This document shows, one piece after another, positions 61,835 through 64,000 of a stretch of DNA of 64,000 nucleotides. A model generated the notes under the pieces. That model worked only from the letters and a program-made list of their open reading frames with translations, had not been told where the DNA came from and ran no database searches. The translations under genes and the position numbers were made by a program. Where the stretch lies: the NCBI RefSeq assembly GCF_000092065.1, contig NC_009361.1, positions 496,001-560,000 on the forward strand. Reading direction: 5' to 3'. Source of the stretch: Ostreococcus lucimarinus CCE9901. Its lineage: Eukaryota; Chlorophyta; Mamiellophyceae; Mamiellales; Bathycoccaceae. How positions within the stretch are numbered: the stretch's first letter is position 1; each line of letters starts with the position of its first letter.

Positions 61835-62779
61835 CTAATCACTGAGCTGCAATTCGCCGCATGCAGTGATGGCGACTTGGCCGAGAGGTTGACCCGATTC
61901 GGTTCCGACGGCTTCACACGCGGCGACGACATCCATACCTTCTAATACGCGTCCGAACACCACGTGCTTGTCATCCAAGCTCGGCGCTGGCGCGGTTGTG
62001 ATGAAAAATTGCGATCCATTCGTGTTTGGTCCCCGATTAGCCATGGACAACACACCTGCGTCGTCGTGTGATATCCCAAACGCCTCGTCGTCGAAATCTT
62101 CGCCGTACACGCTCTCACCTCCTTGTCCGTTCTGCAGCGTGAAATCTCCACCCTGACACACGAACCCTTTGACTATTCTATGCAAACACGACCCTTCGTA
62201 CGTTAATTTCTTTCCACTCTTCGCGCTCAGACCCTTCTCTCCCGTGCAAAGCGCTCTAAAATTTTCCACCGTCTTTGGCGCGTGCTTTCCGTACAACCCA
62301 AACACGATTCGCCCTCTCGCCTTTCCATTCACGCTGACGTCAAAGTAACACTTACACGTCACCGTGACGTCTCCCGGGGGTGGTAAATCGCTCTCTAACA
62401 CTTTCTCCCACGCGTCGTATCGGTTCGCCTTTTCCAACGTCACCGTCACGCGCTCGAGCTCTTTCTCCCAGTAGCACCCGTCGACGTCCACCGCGCTCGG
62501 AAACGCGCCCTCGACGACGGCGACGCCGTCATCCAGCGTGCAAACGCGCATGTGATCGCTGAAAATCTTCACGTCGAGCACCGCGCGCGGGATGTCGCGC
62601 GGGAGAGTGATTTCGAGCTCGACTTCGGAATGTCCCGGTGGCGCTTTGACTTTGACGCGCACGTCGTCGACGTGTCTCAACAGCGCCTCGGCGGCGCGCG
62701 AGAGTGAGCGGTGACGATGGTTCGACGCCCGAGATGCGCTCGCACGGAGCGCGCGTGGGACGTCGTGGGGACGCAACAT
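61835..62779 (-). CDS. CS-domain - cyclophilin fusion protein
   Basis: The protein has 314 residues. Residues 40-135 are a CS (p23/NudC-like) domain: VRVKVKAPPGHSEVELEI, FSDHMRV, VDGCYWEKELERVTVTLEK. Residues 140-312 are a complete cyclophilin: YFDVSVNGKARGRIVFGLYG, FRALCTGEKGLSAKSGKKL, GSCLHRIVKGFVCQGGDFT, MANRGPNTNGSQFFITTAPA and HVVFGRVLEGMDVV. The catalytic Arg, Phe and Gln-Phe-Phe residues are present. CS domains bind Hsp90 or similar clients, so a chaperone-linked prolyl isomerase is inferred. Confidence 0.88.
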   Translation of the reverse strand: MLRPHDVPRALRASASRASNHRHRSLSRAAEALLRHVDDVRVKVKAPPGHSEVELEITLPRDIPRAVLDVKIFSDHMRVCTLDDGVAVVEGAFPSAVDVDGCYWEKELERVTVTLEKANRYDAWEKVLESDLPPPGDVTVTCKCYFDVSVNGKARGRIVFGLYGKHAPKTVENFRALCTGEKGLSAKSGKKLTYEGSCLHRIVKGFVCQGGDFTLQNGQGGESVYGEDFDDEAFGISHDDAGVLSMANRGPNTNGSQFFITTAPAPSLDDKHVVFGRVLEGMDVVAACEAVGTESGQPLGQVAITACGELQLSD

Positions 62780-62839
62780 GGAGGGACGAGTTGTGCGGAG
62801 ACGGCTGCGCAGAAGAGGGAGTGATTTACAAATGCGCGG

Positions 62840-64000
62840 CTAAACGACGAGCGTGCTGTACCTATCCGCGGTGCCGTCCTCTACTTTGTGTTTCTGCTGT
62901 CGGATATGTGTGAGGGTGTTCGCGTACGATTGTTCGACGTCGCGTAAGGCGCCGATGGATTCGGCGTTGCGAACGTCGCCCACGCTCGACAGCTCGGTGT
63001 TGATCATGTCGATGAGCGCTTGCAATGCCTCGACGGTGACGGAAGTACATCCCTCAGGAGTTTTATCGTAAAAGTACAGGTATTTGTTCAGGATGCCGAC
63101 GTAGAGCCCGAGAGCTTCGATTCGGTTCGCCGCGTTGCCGCCAAAGGTGTCTCGCACGGCGTTGGCTATTTTCACCGATTTCTTCAAGCACGACGCCACG
63201 GAATCGCTATCTTTCACCGTCTCGGTCCAAAATAAGTGTGCGCACGTGTACGCTCCCACGCATTGATCTGGTTTCTTCAGCAAACGCGCGCTATAGCCTG
63301 TAGTTTTGTGCACCAAAGATTCGCGGCTGTCGGCACCAAAGACATTCACTTTGTGCAACGTGCCGATAATTATGAAGAGCAAATTCACCTGTTTCTTCGT
63401 ATCGGTGATGTTTTCTTCGTAAAGTACGAAAGCGCGTTCGAAGAACTCGTACGCGATGGACTCTAAGTTTGCCACCGCGGCAAGTTGTGCGGCTTCGAGG
63501 AAGAGCTTCAGCGCCTTTTCGTGACGTCCGGCCACCTCCGTGAGCGCGGTGATGCTCTTGTGCACAAAGTGAAGCGACTTCTTTAGCCACGGTGACTTGA
63601 CCTCTATCGGCGTCGTAAATGAAATCGCTTCTTTGTCGTCATTGTTCGCATCGGCGGGCACCTCGTCGTCATCCTTCAAAGCCGCAGCCTTTTCTGAAGG
63701 CTTTTCGGCGCGCTCGGCTAGGACAATATCTCTCCCACAAGCGATGCCCGCAAACACGAGCGCGGGAAATGTGTGACGAATTCGCCGAGGTCCGCCTTTC
63801 AGCAAAATGTCGTACGCGGTGTTCAGCATTTCGAGTTGAAGCTCGTGATTATCTTCGGGAGCCTTGATCAAATGTACCACGCGTGCCACGACGTTTTGTT
63901 CCTCGGCAATCGCGGCGCTTCGCTCTTTCTCGACATCTTCCATCGCCTGTGAAGCTTCCTTTGCATCCGCGGACACGACACAGTCTATGAAGTCGTAAAG
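62840..64000 (-). CDS. VPS35: VPS35, retromer core subunit, 5' part beyond window edge
   Basis: The frame is open from the right edge (64000) to the stop at 62840, giving 386 visible C-terminal residues. Alpha-solenoid motifs match the VPS35 C-terminus: NHELQLEMLNTAYDILLKGG, RRIRHTFPALVFAGI, LFLEAAQLAAVANLESIAYE, FFERAFVLYEENITDTKKQ and a YSARLLKKPDQCVGAYTCAH block. Retromer recycles VPS10-type receptors from endosomes to the Golgi, and a VPS10 gene lies in the same window. The ATG is outside; the internal GTG at 63976 is not the start. Confidence 0.93.
   Translation of the reverse strand, partial: LYDFIDCVVSADAKEASQAMEDVEKERSAAIAEEQNVVARVVHLIKAPEDNHELQLEMLNTAYDILLKGGPRRIRHTFPALVFAGIACGRDIVLAERAEKPSEKAAALKDDDEVPADANNDDKEAISFTTPIEVKSPWLKKSLHFVHKSITALTEVAGRHEKALKLFLEAAQLAAVANLESIAYEFFERAFVLYEENITDTKKQVNLLFIIIGTLHKVNVFGADSRESLVHKTTGYSARLLKKPDQCVGAYTCAHLFWTETVKDSDSVASCLKKSVKIANAVRDTFGGNAANRIEALGLYVGILNKYLYFYDKTPEGCTSVTVEALQALIDMINTELSSVGDVRNAESIGALRDVEQSYANTLTHIRQQKHKVEDGTADRYSTLVV

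Noticed and set aside
1-64000. tRNA, rRNA, CRISPR, transposon or viral insertions
   Set aside because: I saw no B-box-like tRNA core, no spaced repeat array, no transposase or reverse transcriptase frame and no terminal repeats; a tRNAscan or Rfam search would be decisive.

Overview
The window looks like nuclear DNA of a picoplanktonic green alga of the Mamiellophyceae, most likely Ostreococcus or a close relative. The evidence is GC-rich DNA with very strong CG bias, about 43 protein genes in 64 kb on both strands, intergenic gaps often under 100 bases, and mostly single-exon genes that start with ATG. Plant-type genes are present: DGDG synthase, ADP-glucose pyrophosphorylase, a lumenal FKBP, a PILS carrier and a plastid RbfA. 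I saw no operons, ribosome binding sites, mobile elements, CRISPR arrays, rRNA or tRNA. Organism identity is inference; the gene families are read from the translations.

Layout. 1-9.8 kb: DCC thiol oxidoreductase, PNO1, a secreted thioredoxin-like protein, IND1-type Fe-S P-loop protein, VPS10/sortilin receptor, TFIIIC small subunit, prefoldin 1, PA/EGF membrane protein. 9.9-20.2 kb: an MCTP-like lipid/C2 membrane protein, two orphans, SixA-like phosphatase, a head-to-head pair of RNA methyltransferases (CCCH-FtsJ and BMT5-FDX-ACB), FKBP, LSM5. 20.3-29.3 kb: a PWWP-Dam-CW adenine methyltransferase, REXO4-like exonuclease, COG7, AGPase small subunit. 29.8-41 kb: kinesin, C9orf85 homolog, half ABC transporter, DGDG synthase, J-domain protein, CobW GTPase, canopy/thioredoxin-like ER protein. 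41.4-53.1 kb: MIC60, RbfA, RPAC1, FANCM, a Cys-rich orphan, ATP synthase subunit d. 53.2-64 kb: TTLL9, a three-exon orphan, PILS, SF-assemblin, COX11, RING-BRCT protein, Cys-rich secreted protein, membrane orphan, CS-cyclophilin fusion, VPS35 (runs off the edge).

The genes are mainly housekeeping: mitochondrial energy and membrane shape (IND1, COX11, subunit d, MIC60), plastid metabolism (AGPase, DGDG synthase, FKBP, RbfA), endosome-Golgi traffic (VPS10, VPS35, COG7), RNA processing (PNO1, LSM5, RPAC1, TFIIIC, methyltransferases) and DNA repair (FANCM, RING-BRCT). The most unusual gene is the DNA adenine methyltransferase flanked by two chromatin-reader domains. Introns were deduced by eye from phase, GT/GC-AG ends and a recurring ACTGAC branch-site-like motif. 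That motif exposes one stop-free intron of 96 nt hidden inside an apparently continuous ORF.
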